NCBI GenBank assembly: GCA_964645205.1
Contig: CAZYBO010000001.1
Coordinates: 1 to 64,000 of the forward strand
Direction of reading: 5' to 3'
DNA from: CAZYBO01 sp964645205
GTDB taxonomy: Bacteria; Pseudomonadota; Alphaproteobacteria; Rickettsiales; SXRF01
Length of the DNA: 64,000 bases
Part shown: positions 18,279 through 29,652 of the stretch, piece after piece
How positions within the stretch are numbered: the first letter of the stretch is position 1
Layout of the letters: each line of letters begins with the position of its first letter
The notes under the pieces: generated by a model
The model's input: only the letters and a program-made list of their open reading frames with translations
The model's database searches: none
What the model was told of the DNA's origin: nothing
Translations under genes and position numbers: made by a program

Positions 18279-18614
18279 ATGGCCGCCCCGCTGCTCACCA
18301 TCTCCGACAATGCACTGGCGCGTATCCATACGCTGCTGGATCAGCGTGGCAAGCCGTCCGCGGGCATCAAGGTCGGCATCCGCACGCGCGGCTGCTCGGG
18401 GCTTTCCTACACGATCGAATATGCCGACGAGCTGGGCAAGTTCGACGACGTGGTGGAGCGCGACGGCGTGAAAGTCATCATCGACCCCAAGGCGGTGATG
18501 TTCCTCATCGGCACGGAAATGGACTATGTGGAAGAAAAACTCAAAAGCGGGTTCATCTTCCGCAACCCGAACGAAAAAGGCCGCTGCGGGTGCGGTGAGA
18601 GCTTCCACGTTTAA
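18279..18614 (+). CDS. iscA: A-type Fe-S carrier IscA
   Basis: A 111-residue HesB/IscA family carrier. The three conserved cysteines appear in GIRTRGCSGLSYTIEY and the C-terminal GRCGCGESFHV. It receives clusters or iron and passes them to 4Fe-4S target proteins. It lies between iscU and hscB as in standard isc operons, with gaps under 10 nt. Confidence 0.95.
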   Translation: MAAPLLTISDNALARIHTLLDQRGKPSAGIKVGIRTRGCSGLSYTIEYADELGKFDDVVERDGVKVIIDPKAVMFLIGTEMDYVEEKLKSGFIFRNPNEKGRCGCGESFHV

Positions 18615-18620
18615 CCTGCA

Positions 18621-19085
18621 ATGAACTATTTTGAGCTGCTGAACCTCCCGGCCGCCTTCACCCTCGACCTCGCGGCGCTTGAATCCGCCTATTTCCAGCA
18701 GCAGCGCCTCTATCATCCCGACCGTTTCACCGGCAAGCCGCCTGCGGAAAAACACGCCGCGCTGCAACGCTCGGTGGATATCAATAACGCCTACCACACG
18801 CTGAAGAATCCGCTGCCGCGCGCGCAATATCTGTTGCAATTACAGGGTATTTCGGTAGGAACGGACAAGGATACGGTCAAACCGTCGCAGGCGCTGCTCA
18901 TCGAGATCATGGAACTGCGCGAGCGGCAGGATGAAATAAGCGGTTCGCTGGATGCGATGCATGACGATTCGGTGCAACGCATCGCGGAGGCTTACGCAAA
19001 CAAACACTGGGACGCCATGGCGCAGGAAACGATGCGGCTGGGCTATATTACGAAAACGATGGAAGATAACCGGCGCAAAAAATGA
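18621..19085 (+). CDS. hscB: Co-chaperone HscB
   Basis: A 154-residue J-domain co-chaperone that delivers IscU to HscA. The J domain occupies the first 75 residues with the HPD motif in [11 protein letters not shown]; the C-terminal three-helix IscU-binding domain follows ([19 protein letters not shown] region). Its stop overlaps the hscA start by 4 nt. Confidence 0.94.
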   Translation: MNYFELLNLPAAFTLDLAALESAYFQQQRLYHPDRFTGKPPAEKHAALQRSVDINNAYHTLKNPLPRAQYLLQLQGISVGTDKDTVKPSQALLIEIMELRERQDEISGSLDAMHDDSVQRIAEAYANKHWDAMAQETMRLGYITKTMEDNRRKK

Positions 19086-20935
19086 ACCTCCTGCAAATAC
19101 ACGAACCTGGCCAGACGCCGCTGCCGCATGAAGATTTCGCGGCGGTGGGCATTGATCTTGGCACCACCCATTCGGTGGTAGCGGTCGCGTCTGCCGAAGT
19201 CGCGCAGGTCATCCATGATGCTGACGGCCATGCATTGCTGCCCTCCATCGTTTATTACGGCGAAGGCGAAACCGAGGTGGGGCATGCCGCGAAAAAACGC
19301 TACGAGGCGGGCGAGCAGGGCGTTATCGCTTCGGTAAAACGCCTGATGGGGCGCGGCGCGGCAGATATACAGCCTCTACTCGGCACGATGCCGTATGACA
19401 TCGTCGAAGGCGAAGGCATGGTGCGCATCCGTGCGGGTGGGCGCGAGATTACACCGGTGGAAGTCTCCGCCGAAATTTTAAAATCGTTGAAATCGATCGC
19501 CGAAAGCGCACTTGGAAAAGAAGTGCGACAGGCCGTCATTACTGTTCCTGCCTATTTCGACGACGCCGCGCGTGCAGCCACCAAGGACGCAGGCAAACTC
19601 GCCGGACTGGAAGTGCTGCGGCTGGTCAACGAGCCGACAGCGGCAGCGCTGGCCTACGGGCTGGATAAGGGCGCGGAAGGCATTTACGCCATATACGATT
19701 TAGGCGGCGGTACGTTCGATATTTCACTGCTGAAGCTGGAGCAGGGCGTGTTCCAGGTTTTGTCCACGGGCGGTGATACGCAACTCGGCGGCGACGATTT
19801 CGATCAGGCCATCGCCGCATGGGTGTTCAGCGAATTGCGGCTGGCGGGCAGCGAACTGGATGCCGGTGCAGTGGGTGCGCTGGTGTCGCTCTGCCGTGAA
19901 GCTAAGCACAAGCTGACGCAAAAAGATTCCACCACTATCAAGTACCGCGACAAGCAGGTGACGCTCACCACCCGCGTGTTCAACGACCTCATCGTGGATT
20001 ATATCGACCGCACGATAGCCGTGTGCGAGCAAGCGCTGATTGATGCGAAATTGTCCATCGGCGACATCAAAGGCGTGGTGATGGTCGGTGGTTCCACGCG
20101 TGTGAAGCTGGTATTGGAAAAAGTGCAGGATTTTTTTGGCAAAGCCCCGCTCACCGATGTCGATCCCGATGAGGTGGTGGCCATTGGCGCGTCGCTGCAG
20201 GCCTATGCGCTTACTCATGGTTCCGATACGCTGCTGCTAGATGTGCTGCCGCTGTCACTGGGGCTGGAAACCATGGGCGGGCTTACCGAAAAAATTATCC
20301 TGCGCAACACGCCCATCCCCGTGTCGGCTACGCAGGAATTCACGACATGGCAGGACGGCCAGTCGGGAATGCGGATTCATGTGGTGCAGGGCGAGCGCGA
20401 ACAGGTACAGCATAACCGTTCGCTGGCTAAATTTGAATTGCGAGGCATCCCCGCGCTACCGGCAGGCCTCGCCCGCGTGAAAATAACCTTCACCGTGGAT
20501 GCCGATGGGGTGCTCACGGTGACTGCAGAAGAAGCGACTACGAAGATACAGCAGGCTATCCATGTCACCCCGTCCTACGGCATCGCGCCGGAGGAAATCG
20601 AAAATATGCTGCTGGAAAGCATGCAATTCGCCCAGAAAGACATCACCGAGCGCTTGCTGTTGGAATCGAGGGTGGAAGCCGAACGCGCGGTGGTCGAACT
20701 GGATTCAGTCCTCAAGCGCGACGGCGATCTGTTGAGCGAATCCGAGCGTGCCCGTATGGAAAAACAGATGCAGGTGGTGCGTAACGTTTGCGAAAGCGAA
20801 GATCGCGACTATATCGACGCGGAAACCCATGAACTTGGCCGCATGGCACAATCTTTCGCGGAAAGAAGGATGGACAGGGCGATTGCCTCTGCGCTAAAAG
20901 GAGCGCATGTGGATAAAGTGAGTACCCAAGGATAA
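19082..20935 (+). CDS. hscA: Fe-S assembly Hsp70 chaperone HscA
   Basis: A 617-residue specialised Hsp70. ATPase-domain signatures: [55 protein letters not shown] and [13 protein letters not shown]. The substrate domain and a helical lid follow (about 390-617). With HscB it releases clusters from IscU by binding its LPPVK motif. Typical HscA length. Confidence 0.97.
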   Translation: MNLLQIHEPGQTPLPHEDFAAVGIDLGTTHSVVAVASAEVAQVIHDADGHALLPSIVYYGEGETEVGHAAKKRYEAGEQGVIASVKRLMGRGAADIQPLLGTMPYDIVEGEGMVRIRAGGREITPVEVSAEILKSLKSIAESALGKEVRQAVITVPAYFDDAARAATKDAGKLAGLEVLRLVNEPTAAALAYGLDKGAEGIYAIYDLGGGTFDISLLKLEQGVFQVLSTGGDTQLGGDDFDQAIAAWVFSELRLAGSELDAGAVGALVSLCREAKHKLTQKDSTTIKYRDKQVTLTTRVFNDLIVDYIDRTIAVCEQALIDAKLSIGDIKGVVMVGGSTRVKLVLEKVQDFFGKAPLTDVDPDEVVAIGASLQAYALTHGSDTLLLDVLPLSLGLETMGGLTEKIILRNTPIPVSATQEFTTWQDGQSGMRIHVVQGEREQVQHNRSLAKFELRGIPALPAGLARVKITFTVDADGVLTVTAEEATTKIQQAIHVTPSYGIAPEEIENMLLESMQFAQKDITERLLLESRVEAERAVVELDSVLKRDGDLLSESERARMEKQMQVVRNVCESEDRDYIDAETHELGRMAQSFAERRMDRAIASALKGAHVDKVSTQG

Positions 20936-20938
20936 ACT

Positions 20939-21277
20939 ATGCCTAAAATGACATTCGTATATACCGACGGCAAAGAACTGACCGTCGACGCCCCCAACGG
21001 GATTTCCGTGCTGGAAGTGGCGCACCGCAACGGCGTGCAGCTCGAAGGCGCGTGCGAAGGCTCGCTAGCCTGCTCCACCTGCCACGTTATCGTAGCCCCC
21101 GAATGGTTTGCCAAGCTCAAAGGCGCCACCGAAGACGAAGAGGATATGCTCGACCTCGCGTTCGGCCTCACCCACACGTCACGTCTCGGCTGCCAGATAT
21201 TGCTGTCCGATGCGCTCGACGGCCTGCGCGTTACGCTACCCGCCGCTACCCGCAATATGATGGTGGATAAGAAATAA
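20939..21277 (+). CDS. fdx: ISC-type 2Fe-2S ferredoxin Fdx
   Basis: A 112-residue adrenodoxin-type ferredoxin providing electrons for cluster assembly. Cluster ligands lie in [14 protein letters not shown] (preceded by GACEG) and the last Cys in [13 protein letters not shown]. It closes the isc operon, 3 nt after hscA. Confidence 0.96.
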   Translation: MPKMTFVYTDGKELTVDAPNGISVLEVAHRNGVQLEGACEGSLACSTCHVIVAPEWFAKLKGATEDEEDMLDLAFGLTHTSRLGCQILLSDALDGLRVTLPAATRNMMVDKK

Positions 21278-21343
21278 GACGGTTGAGAAACCAGCCGGAA
21301 CCCTGTATCGTGGCCGTCCGTCCAACCATAGGGAGTGCCGGTT

Positions 21344-22621
21344 ATGATCGATCTGGGAACGCGCAGGAACCTGCTTAAACCGATTGCGGGCATCGCCATC
21401 CTCTCGGCGGTATTGGTGATGATCCTGCTTACGGGCGCTTCGGTCATCAGCCAGGGCGCGGTCGAGCAGCGCCTGCAGCAATTCTCCTCATTCGTTTCGC
21501 AGCAGGCCGCTTCCAACGGCAAGCAGGGCAAATTCACTTACGGCGCGGTGGGCACCGAAGGCTGGGGCTACGACCGCCAGGTGGTCGTGGAGAATGTCAG
21601 CCTCGAAATTTCCGAAAAAGCGCTGCTCGATACCAGCAAATGGTCGCTCTCCACCACAAAGATGATCGTCGCGTCCGACCTCACCGGCGGGCTGCTCTTC
21701 CTGTTCCCCGAGCCGGTCAATGTGATCCGCAACAGCCAGGTCGAGGCGGTGTTGAGCTTCCCCACGCCGCTGGGTTACCATTTCGAGGAAATCACCGGCG
21801 CCCGCCCCGGCTATGCGCATACGCTGCAATTGCCGCGCGAGCTGGTATTCGCGCCGCCGGGAGCGGTGGGCGACACGCATGCGCAGGTGCGCACGCTGGT
21901 GAGCTACGATGCGAACCCGCTCTTCACCATCAGGGTGTTCCCGCAGGACAAGGCATTTGAAAACGAAACCCGCTTCACCAACATAAAAATCTCCGAAGGC
22001 GAGGGCACAAAGATTGCCATCGCCTCGGTATCCAGCCGCCAGAGCGAGGTGGTGGAGCAGAACGGGCAGGTGTCGGGCAATGCGGCGCTGTCGATGGTCG
22101 ATATATTCAGCGGCGAGCAGGACACGTCGTCAAAGCCCTCTACCTTCGATCTTGAGTTCACCTACCATGGTGATGCGCCAGGTATGAACATGCATGTGCT
22201 GGCGCCGCAACTGGTAAATATGACGATGCAGATCAGCAAACTGAGCCTCTCTACCGACGATTACAGGGTCAAAGCCGCAGGCACGCTGGCAACGCTTGCC
22301 GACGACCCGCTACCGTCGGGTACGTTGGACGTGGAAATCAGCGACGTAGAAAAAATGATCGCTGCGATGCCGGAAATGGCTCGTCCCGGTATGCGCGCGG
22401 TTTTGCATAAAATAGTACCCGTTGCGCCGGAGCCGCCGTCGTCTGCGGTTTCGTTCGTGTTGCGCCGTGAAAAGAACGGTGTGTTTTATGTCGGCGGCAT
22501 TACGTTTGAAGAGATGATGGCCTCGCTGTTTTCCAACATGCTGAGCCCTGCCGCTCCTCCGCCGCCTGCGGAAACGCCTGCTCAACCCGAACAACCGGCG
22601 GTCATCGACCATGGCCGCTAA
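21344..22621 (+). CDS. Membrane-anchored DUF2125-like protein
   Basis: A 425-residue protein with one N-terminal transmembrane helix (about residues 15-37) and a large periplasmic part of alternating beta strands, ending in a Pro-rich tail (PAAPPPPAETPAQPEQ). The layout resembles DUF2125/YdgA-type (DUF945) envelope proteins of Proteobacteria; I cannot decide which from sequence alone. The start at 21344 has AGGGAG eight bases upstream. It overlaps the pepF start by 11 nt, implying coupling. Confidence 0.6.
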   Translation: MIDLGTRRNLLKPIAGIAILSAVLVMILLTGASVISQGAVEQRLQQFSSFVSQQAASNGKQGKFTYGAVGTEGWGYDRQVVVENVSLEISEKALLDTSKWSLSTTKMIVASDLTGGLLFLFPEPVNVIRNSQVEAVLSFPTPLGYHFEEITGARPGYAHTLQLPRELVFAPPGAVGDTHAQVRTLVSYDANPLFTIRVFPQDKAFENETRFTNIKISEGEGTKIAIASVSSRQSEVVEQNGQVSGNAALSMVDIFSGEQDTSSKPSTFDLEFTYHGDAPGMNMHVLAPQLVNMTMQISKLSLSTDDYRVKAAGTLATLADDPLPSGTLDVEISDVEKMIAAMPEMARPGMRAVLHKIVPVAPEPPSSAVSFVLRREKNGVFYVGGITFEEMMASLFSNMLSPAAPPPPAETPAQPEQPAVIDHGR

Positions 22622-24398
22622 GCAAGCGAAGCAGGCCGCTCTGCCTGAATGGGACTTAAGCGATTTTTACCCGGCGGTCGATGCGCCTGCTGTGGCTAAA
22701 GATTTTTCCAAACTGGAAAAACTCTGCGCTCAGTTCAAGAAAAAATATGACGGCAAGGTAGCTAAGATTTCCGCGGATGCGTTGGCAGGCGCGATCAGTG
22801 AATATGAAGAGATACAGGAATTGTCCGGCAAACTCGGCAGCTATGCCCAGCTTTGCTTTGCCAAGAACATGACCGATCCCCTGAATGCGCAGTTCTACCA
22901 GAACACGCAGGAAAAACTCACCACGCTTTCGTCGCAGATACTGTTTTTCATGCTGGCGCTGAACAAGCTGGAAGATAAAGACCTGAACGCGAAGCTCAAG
23001 ACGCCCGCGCTGAAACATTACGCCGCATGGTTGCGCGACGTGCGCGCCTTCCGTCCGTACCAGCTTTCTGACGATTTGGAAAAACTGCTGCTAGAAAAGC
23101 AGGTGACCGGCCGTGCCGCATGGATACGCCTGTTCGACGAAACTATCGCCGGATTGAAATTTCCTTACGAAAAAAAGGAACTCACCGAGGCGCAGATTTT
23201 TGACCTGCTTTCATCGAAAGACGGTGCGGTGCGTAAGAAGGCTGCCGGCGTCATTGGCACGGTGTTCAAGGAAAAAGCGCCGCTCTTCGCGCTTATCACC
23301 AACACGCTCGCCAAGGATAAGGAAACCGAGGATAAATGGCGCGGTTACGCGCAACCGATTTCCTCGCGCAACCTGAGCAATTATATCGAGGACGAGGTGG
23401 TGGATGCGCTGCTTTCCGCCGTGCGCGCCAGCTACCCGAAACTCTCGCACCGCTACTACGCTATCAAGGCCAAATGGTTTGGCCAGAAATCGCTGGATTT
23501 CTGGGATCGCAACGCGCCGTTGCCCGGTGATGCCGACCGTCCCTATAGCTGGACGGAGGCGCGTGAACTGGTGTTGGATTCCTATGGGCGCTTCTCGCCT
23601 ACTCTTGCCTCTGTAGGCAAACAGTTTTTCGACAAGCCGTGGATCGACGCTACCGTGCAACCCGGTAAATCGCCCGGCGCATTCGCGCATCCTACCGTGC
23701 CTTCGGTGCATCCATACCTGCTGGTAAACTATCAGGGCAAGTCGCGCGATGTGATGACGTTGGCGCATGAGCTTGGCCACGGTGTGCATCAGGTGTTATC
23801 CGCAAGGCAGGGCACGCTGATGTGCGATACGCCTTTGACGCTGGCGGAAACCGCATCTGTATTCGGCGAGCAGCTCACCTTCCGCGAAATGGTTCGTCGC
23901 GAAAAGGATGGCAAGCGCCGCCAACGTCTCATCGCCGCGAAGATCGAGGATATGCTCAACACCGTGGTGCGCCAGATTGCTTTCTGCGACTTTGAAAAGC
24001 GCGTGCATGATGAACGCAGGCAGGGCGAGTTGTCATGCGACCGTATCTGCCAGATATGGCTGGACGTGCAAAGCGAGAGCTTAGGGCCGTCGATCACGCT
24101 TTCGGGCGATTATCGTTATTTCTGGACGTATATCCCGCATTTCATTCACTCGCCGTTCTACGTGTATGCCTATGCGTTCGGTGATTGCCTCGTCAATTCG
24201 CTTTATGCCGTTTATGAAAAAGAATCCAAGCGTGGCAAAGGCAAAGAGTTCGAGAAAAAATATCTTTCCATGCTTGAAGCAGGCGGCACGCTGCGTCACA
24301 AGGAACTGCTCAAACCGTTCGGCCTCGATGCAGGCAAGCCGGATTTCTGGCAGCAGGGGCTGGATATTATCTCAGGCTTTATCGACGAGGTTGAGTAG
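22611..24398 (+). CDS. pepF: M3 family oligoendopeptidase PepF
   Basis: A 595-residue cytoplasmic zinc peptidase. The zinc motif HELGHGVHQ follows VMTLAHELGH (about residue 385) and the third ligand lies in LAETASVFGEQL about 25 residues later. The N-terminal PepF-type helical domain and C-terminal catalytic domain are complete. Family members degrade peptides of roughly 6-17 residues. Overlaps the upstream envelope-protein gene by 11 nt and the convergent gene at 24379 by 20 nt. Confidence 0.95.
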   Translation: MAAKQAKQAALPEWDLSDFYPAVDAPAVAKDFSKLEKLCAQFKKKYDGKVAKISADALAGAISEYEEIQELSGKLGSYAQLCFAKNMTDPLNAQFYQNTQEKLTTLSSQILFFMLALNKLEDKDLNAKLKTPALKHYAAWLRDVRAFRPYQLSDDLEKLLLEKQVTGRAAWIRLFDETIAGLKFPYEKKELTEAQIFDLLSSKDGAVRKKAAGVIGTVFKEKAPLFALITNTLAKDKETEDKWRGYAQPISSRNLSNYIEDEVVDALLSAVRASYPKLSHRYYAIKAKWFGQKSLDFWDRNAPLPGDADRPYSWTEARELVLDSYGRFSPTLASVGKQFFDKPWIDATVQPGKSPGAFAHPTVPSVHPYLLVNYQGKSRDVMTLAHELGHGVHQVLSARQGTLMCDTPLTLAETASVFGEQLTFREMVRREKDGKRRQRLIAAKIEDMLNTVVRQIAFCDFEKRVHDERRQGELSCDRICQIWLDVQSESLGPSITLSGDYRYFWTYIPHFIHSPFYVYAYAFGDCLVNSLYAVYEKESKRGKGKEFEKKYLSMLEAGGTLRHKELLKPFGLDAGKPDFWQQGLDIISGFIDEVE

Positions 24399-24897
24399 AC
24401 GGTAATCCGCGCCTGTGAAGATGAACGGCAGTGAATTTGCCTTGCGGTTTCAGCGAATCGCCCCTCAGTTGCGCATAGGCTTCGGTAAGCTCCTCACGCG
24501 CTTTCGCAAGGTCGGGCAGCGATCTGTCGATCTGCTGTTGGGTGGGCGCCATATCGGGGTGCGGCGAGATTTTTTTTGTCGGAGCATACTCCCAGCTATC
24601 TGCGTCCAGCAATTTTGCCAGCGACTCGCATGCGTTGTGGGGCAGGGGATACTTATCCTCAGCGCTTTTCAGCAATGTTTTGACCGCTTCAAATTTCTCG
24701 GCGTACATCGACAGGGATTTTGCAATCCCCGCAATGAAGTAGGTGTGTTTGGTGAAGTCGTGATTAGACAGCCCGTCATACGCGGCGTTCTCGATGGCTT
24801 CCATTCCTGCCACGGCGCGCCTCTCAAGTTCGTCACGCAGGTTCTGTAAATGCGAAACCGCCCGGTCGGACAATATTACCTTGTGCTTGTTCGGCAT
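24379..24897 (-). CDS. Hypothetical helical protein
   Basis: A 172-residue protein, mostly helical by composition, without signal or membrane segment. It begins MPNKHKVILSDRAVSHLQNL and ends in a basic tail that overlaps the last codons of pepF on the other strand. It resembles, in size, start style (MP-K-I-LSD) and position, the gene at 26185-26706 on the far side of the GT87 gene, but similarity is too weak to claim homology. No family recognised. Confidence 0.55.
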   Translation of the reverse strand: MPNKHKVILSDRAVSHLQNLRDELERRAVAGMEAIENAAYDGLSNHDFTKHTYFIAGIAKSLSMYAEKFEAVKTLLKSAEDKYPLPHNACESLAKLLDADSWEYAPTKKISPHPDMAPTQQQIDRSLPDLAKAREELTEAYAQLRGDSLKPQGKFTAVHLHRRGLPSTQPRR

Positions 24898-25039
24898 GTA
24901 CGATCCAGAATAATGTTTAAAGTTGCGTCATCTTAACCTAATGAATCTTGATTTACTTCATGAAATTTTTATGACAATGGATGTGTGCCTGTATGGTAGA
25001 CTGGACGCATATGCCTGATTTTGTGAAAAATATACGCAA

Positions 25040-26212
25040 ATGCCCCCGCTGATAAGGCAGAGACGGCTATTATGCCTGCTTGCCGGGGTGCTGGCATTGC
25101 AGGCGGTCGGCTATTTTATCAAATATCTGACGGAAGTGGCCGGTGGTGCCACGTTCGGCGGTGATTTCATCAATTACTGGGATGCAGCGGTCAAACTGGC
25201 AGGCAATCAGTTTGCCGCTATTTACGATACGTCGAACTTTACCCGCGCCCTGTTGGTGGAAGGCAAACCGGAGGGGCAGATTTCCGGGTTCGTTTACCCT
25301 CCGCACCTGTTGCTCTTCCTCTGGCCGTTCGGGTTGCTAGGCTATAATCAGGCCGTTGCGCTATGGTCTGCGTTACCGCTTTTGCTGTTCTACACGTTGT
25401 TATGGCGCTGGCTGAAGCGCGATGTGCCGGAGGGCGATCGCGCCCTGTATGCGGTGATCGCCGCCTCGATGCTCCCTTTTATCATTAATAATCTATTCTG
25501 CGGGCAGATCGGTGCGTGGGTGACGGTAGCATTCCTCGCCGCTATATATCACTGGTCAAGCAGGCCGGTGCTGGCGGGCATATGGATCGGATTTTTGACC
25601 ATCAAGCCGCAACTCGGGCTGCTGCTGCCGGTAGCCATGATCGCCGCCGGACAATGGCGCATGATGACCTCTGCCGCGCTGACGGCTGTTGCGCTGTTCC
25701 TGCTATCCGTGGCTGCATATGGCCTGCCGCTATGGGCGGATTACACGCATGCGCTCAGTATATTCAGTAAGTTCGTGAATGAAAAATTCGCGATTTTTTC
25801 GTGGCTGTCGGTGGGGCCGTATGTGGCGTTCCGCTCGGCTTCTGCCCCCGTCTGGCTGGCGGCGTCGCTGCAGGCGGCGATTTCACTGGTGATGGTGGCG
25901 ATAGTGTGGCGCGCCTTCCGAACCCCTTCCCAACATTCCTACCGTTTCGCGCTGCTCGCCTGCGCCATGCTGCTTGCCACGCCTTACTCGCTCAGTTACG
26001 ACACGTTGATTTTGTCGGTGGCAATTATCCCGTTTCTGATCGATAGCTGGCGCAACGGTTGGCGGGGATTATCGGAAATCCTCGTCTATGCGCTGCTGCT
26101 GATTATGCCCTGCTTCCACTTATGGATGATGCTGCCGCAGGTGCCGTTCGCCACCTGTGTGCTGCTGCTGTTTTTCGTAGTGCTTTATTCGCGGAAATTG
26201 CTGGTGCGTTGA
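25040..26212 (+). CDS. GT87/DUF2029 polyprenyl-phosphate glycosyltransferase-like protein
   Basis: A 390-residue integral membrane protein with about nine to ten hydrophobic helices. The pattern GGDFINYWDAAVKLAGN followed by FVYPPHLLLFLWPFG is typical of DUF2029 (GT87, mannosyltransferase-like GT-C fold), where the Asp of the first loop is catalytic. Likely acts on lipid-linked sugars at the inner membrane. It stands alone between two convergent hypothetical genes, so the glycan it builds cannot be inferred. Confidence 0.85.
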   Translation: MPPLIRQRRLLCLLAGVLALQAVGYFIKYLTEVAGGATFGGDFINYWDAAVKLAGNQFAAIYDTSNFTRALLVEGKPEGQISGFVYPPHLLLFLWPFGLLGYNQAVALWSALPLLLFYTLLWRWLKRDVPEGDRALYAVIAASMLPFIINNLFCGQIGAWVTVAFLAAIYHWSSRPVLAGIWIGFLTIKPQLGLLLPVAMIAAGQWRMMTSAALTAVALFLLSVAAYGLPLWADYTHALSIFSKFVNEKFAIFSWLSVGPYVAFRSASAPVWLAASLQAAISLVMVAIVWRAFRTPSQHSYRFALLACAMLLATPYSLSYDTLILSVAIIPFLIDSWRNGWRGLSEILVYALLLIMPCFHLWMMLPQVPFATCVLLLFFVVLYSRKLLVR

Positions 26213-26706
26213 GCTACCACGCCCTGCACGGAGAGAGAGTTTTTGACGCGTTCCAGTTCCATTTTTACTGCGTCGGCATAGGGTAGTTTAGGCGGACTGA
26301 ACCCATTAAGCGCGGTAAGTATGTCGCGAATACCGTCCGCCGCCATTCCAGCCCTGTCCTCGCTGATTTTCCCCACGTCGTTTGCCGCGAGAAGGTAGAT
26401 AGCGGCGTCGCTCAGGTTAAGAATCGCTTCAGTCTGCGCAACGCTTGCCTTGTAATTCTTTAGATCACGGTTGAAGTAAGGCATGTTTAGGCCGTAAGGA
26501 CCGCTGGCCGGATCAATGCAATCCATCTTGAGTTTTTCCAGCGAATTAGTTTGCAAATGTCTTTTTACATTGATCGCTACGTCCCTGGAACTGTCCATGG
26601 CCGTGTATTTGCTATCAAGGTCATCGCGTATGCCTTGCACGAAATGGGTGAGCGCCGCTTGACCTGTATCGCTCAATTTGAAGGTGATGATTTTGGGTTC
26701 GGGCAT
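26185..26706 (-). CDS. Hypothetical helical protein
   Basis: A 173-residue soluble protein of mainly helical composition, beginning MPEPKIITFKLSDTGQAALT. No signal peptide, no recognised motif. Its 3' end overlaps the GT87 gene by 28 nt on the opposite strand. See the comparable gene at 24379-24897. Confidence 0.55.
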   Translation of the reverse strand: MPEPKIITFKLSDTGQAALTHFVQGIRDDLDSKYTAMDSSRDVAINVKRHLQTNSLEKLKMDCIDPASGPYGLNMPYFNRDLKNYKASVAQTEAILNLSDAAIYLLAANDVGKISEDRAGMAADGIRDILTALNGFSPPKLPYADAVKMELERVKNSLSVQGVVAQRTSNFRE

Positions 26707-26901
26707 GGCGTTTTTCTTCCTGAATGGCTAATTTTTATGAATTGATGTTAACATATTTTTTGCGCCGAAATATGAAACTTTTATGACATGTGTATAGCAT
26801 TGATAAAAGAAGATATTTTTGTGAGTTATTCTATTGATTCCCCTGTGTGATCTGCTACAAAAACAACAGGCTTTTTTCATGATAAACACCGGGGTAATTT
26901 C

Positions 26902-29649
26902 GTGACCGACACCACTGCGCTGCCAACCCAAGATCTGCTTCCCGTTTCCATCGACGCGGAAATGAAGAAATCCTATCTCGATTACGCGATGAGCGTGATC
27001 GTATCGCGCGCCATTCCCGACGTGCGCGACGGGTTGAAACCGGTGCACCGCCGCATCCTGTTTGGCATGTTGGAATTGGGCTGCGAGGCCGGAAAACCCT
27101 ACAAGAAATCCGCTCGTATCGTCGGTGACGTGATGGGTAAATACCACCCGCACGGCGACTCCGCGATTTACGACGCGTTGGTGCGCATGGCGCAACCGTT
27201 CTCCATGGAACTGCCGCTGATCGACGGGCAGGGAAATTTCGGTTCGATGGACGGAGACGCTGCGGCTGCCATGCGTTACACCGAATCGCGCCTCGCGAAA
27301 TCTGCGCATGCGTTGCTCGATGACATCGATAAGAACACGGTGGATTATCAGGACAACTATGACGGCTCCGAAAAGGAACCCGTCGTTTTACCCGCATCTT
27401 TCCCCAACATTCTCGTCAACGGCGCTGGCGGTATTGCCGTCGGTATGGCCACCAACATCCCGCCGCACAATCTGGGCGAAGTGATCGATGCGTGCTGCAT
27501 GGTGCTCGACAATGGCGAAGTCACTATCGAAGAACTCATGGAAGTATGCCCCGGCCCCGATTTCCCCACCGGCGGCATCATTTTAGGTCGCGCGGGTTGC
27601 CGTTCGGCGATGCTCACCGGGCGCGGCTCGGTCATCATGCGCGGGAAAACGGAAATCGAAGAAATCCGCCCCGGCCGCTTCGCGATTATCATCAGCGAAG
27701 TGCCGTATCAGGTGAATAAGGCGCGCATGGTCGAGCGCATCGCCGAACTGGTGCGCGAAAAGAAAATCGAGGGCATCTCCGACCTGCGCGATGAATCCGA
27801 CAAGTCGGGCGTGCGCGTGGTGGTAGAAGTTAAAAAAGATGCGATGCCGGACGTGGTGCTCAGCCAGCTCTACAGCTTCACCCCGCTGCAGACCAGCTTC
27901 GGCGTGAACATGCTCGCGCTCGACAACGGCCGCCCGGAGTTGATGAACTTAAAGCACGTCCTCACTTCATTCATCGCGTTCCGCGAGGAAGTCATCACGC
28001 GCCGCACCATGTTCCTGCTCGGCAAGGCGCGCGACCGTGCGCACCTGTTGGTAGGTCTTGCGATTGCGGTTGCGAATATCGACGAAGTGATCGCCGTTAT
28101 CAAAGCGGCTGCCGACCCGAACATCGCCCGCGAAGAACTCATGCGCCGCGATTGGCCGGCGGACGATGTGTTGTCACTGCTGCAACTCGTGGACGATTCC
28201 GGCAACCAACTCGCCAATGGCCGCATCAAATTCACGGAAGCACAGGCACGTGCGATCCTTGAATTGCGCTTGCAAAGACTCACCGGCCTTGAGCGTGATA
28301 AGATCGATCAGGAAATGAAAGCGCTCGCCGCCGAAATTTCTGAATATCTCTCCATCCTCGGCAACCGTGAGAAGCTCTACGGCATCCTGCGCACCGAGTT
28401 GCTCGCTGCGAAGGAAAAATTCGCCACGCCGCGCCGCACCATCATCGAACTCTCTGAATTTGAAGCCGACATTGAAGACCTGATCCAGAAAGAGGATATG
28501 GTCGTCACTGTCACCTCCGGCGGCTACATCAAGCGCACCGCGCTGTCGAGCTACCGTGCGCAAAGGCGCGGCGGCAAAGGTAAATCGGCGATGAACGTAC
28601 GCGACGAGGACATCACCACCGAGTTGCTCGTGGTCAACACCCATACGCCCGTGCTGTTTTTCTCCAGCCTCGGTAAAGTGTACAAGCTGAAAGTCTACAA
28701 GCTCCCGCTCGGCGCCGCCAACACGCGCGGCAAGGCGCTGGTCAACATTTTCCCGCTGGCGCAGGGTGAGACGATCACCACCTTCATGCCGCTGCCGGAA
28801 GACGAAACGCAGTGGGATTCGATGAATATTTTCTTCGCTACCGGCAAAGGCAACGTGCGCCGTAACGATTTGTCGGACTTCCATGACATCCGCGCCAACG
28901 GCAAAATTGCGATTCGCCTTGACGAAGGCGACAAGCTGGTGGGTGTGCAGGTATGCGCGGAAACCGACCATGTGCTGCTCGCCTCGCGCGGAGGGAAGTG
29001 CATACGTTTCCCGGTCAGCGATGTGCGCGTGTTCAAGAGCCGCACGTCCGATGGCGTGCGTGGCATGAGGCTGGCGGACGGCGACGACGTGGTGTCGATG
29101 AGCATTGTAAACGGCATCGAAACCACGCTGGAAGAGCGCTACAGCTACCTGAAAAAAGCCGTCGCCAAGCGCCGCATCGCAGGCGAGGCAGGCGAAGAGG
29201 AAATCAATGTGAGCGGCGGGCACGATGGCGAGTTGAAGGAAATCGCGCTGTCCGACGAGCGTTTCGCGCAACTTGAGGCTGCCGAGCAGTTCATCCTTAC
29301 CGTTACCGAAAACGGTTACGGCAAGCGCTCCTCGACCTTTGAGTACCGTATCACCGGCCGCGGCGGTTCGGGCATCGTCAACATCGTCACCTCCGAGCGC
29401 AACGGCAAAGTAGTGGCTAGCCAGCCCGTCGCACGCGACGGCGGCCAGATCATGCTGATGACCGACCGCGCCACCCTGATTCGTTGCCCGATCGACGACA
29501 TCCGCATCGCAGGCCGCAACACGCAGGGCGTCACCATCCTGAAAACCGGCGCGGGCGAAAAAGTCGTCTCCGTAGTCGCCGTACCGGAAGGCGAGGCGGG
29601 TGTGGATGAAGGGGATATGGGCGACGTAGGCGAAACCGCCGAAGCCTGA
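26902..29649 (+). CDS. gyrA: DNA gyrase subunit A
   Basis: A 915-residue type IIA topoisomerase subunit starting at GTG. The DNA-cleaving tyrosine is in [11 protein letters not shown] (about residue 121). The quinolone-resistance region [19 protein letters not shown] keeps Ser and Asp at the positions equal to E. coli 83 and 87, the susceptible-type residues. The GyrA box is [12 protein letters not shown] near residue 553, so this is gyrase rather than ParC. The C-terminal beta-pinwheel is complete and ends in an acidic Gly/Asp/Glu tail. It stands alone. Confidence 0.98.
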   Translation: MTDTTALPTQDLLPVSIDAEMKKSYLDYAMSVIVSRAIPDVRDGLKPVHRRILFGMLELGCEAGKPYKKSARIVGDVMGKYHPHGDSAIYDALVRMAQPFSMELPLIDGQGNFGSMDGDAAAAMRYTESRLAKSAHALLDDIDKNTVDYQDNYDGSEKEPVVLPASFPNILVNGAGGIAVGMATNIPPHNLGEVIDACCMVLDNGEVTIEELMEVCPGPDFPTGGIILGRAGCRSAMLTGRGSVIMRGKTEIEEIRPGRFAIIISEVPYQVNKARMVERIAELVREKKIEGISDLRDESDKSGVRVVVEVKKDAMPDVVLSQLYSFTPLQTSFGVNMLALDNGRPELMNLKHVLTSFIAFREEVITRRTMFLLGKARDRAHLLVGLAIAVANIDEVIAVIKAAADPNIAREELMRRDWPADDVLSLLQLVDDSGNQLANGRIKFTEAQARAILELRLQRLTGLERDKIDQEMKALAAEISEYLSILGNREKLYGILRTELLAAKEKFATPRRTIIELSEFEADIEDLIQKEDMVVTVTSGGYIKRTALSSYRAQRRGGKGKSAMNVRDEDITTELLVVNTHTPVLFFSSLGKVYKLKVYKLPLGAANTRGKALVNIFPLAQGETITTFMPLPEDETQWDSMNIFFATGKGNVRRNDLSDFHDIRANGKIAIRLDEGDKLVGVQVCAETDHVLLASRGGKCIRFPVSDVRVFKSRTSDGVRGMRLADGDDVVSMSIVNGIETTLEERYSYLKKAVAKRRIAGEAGEEEINVSGGHDGELKEIALSDERFAQLEAAEQFILTVTENGYGKRSSTFEYRITGRGGSGIVNIVTSERNGKVVASQPVARDGGQIMLMTDRATLIRCPIDDIRIAGRNTQGVTILKTGAGEKVVSVVAVPEGEAGVDEGDMGDVGETAEA

Positions 29650-29652
29650 TCG

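Noticed and set aside
24379..26706. Homology between the two helical proteins flanking the GT87 gene
   Set aside because: They agree in length, start style and orientation, but I could not align more than a few residues, so homology is not claimed.
28174..29271. A 365-residue open frame antisense to gyrA
   Set aside because: It lies wholly inside the well-conserved gyrA gene, has no family match and the His/Phe-rich composition of a reverse-frame artefact.
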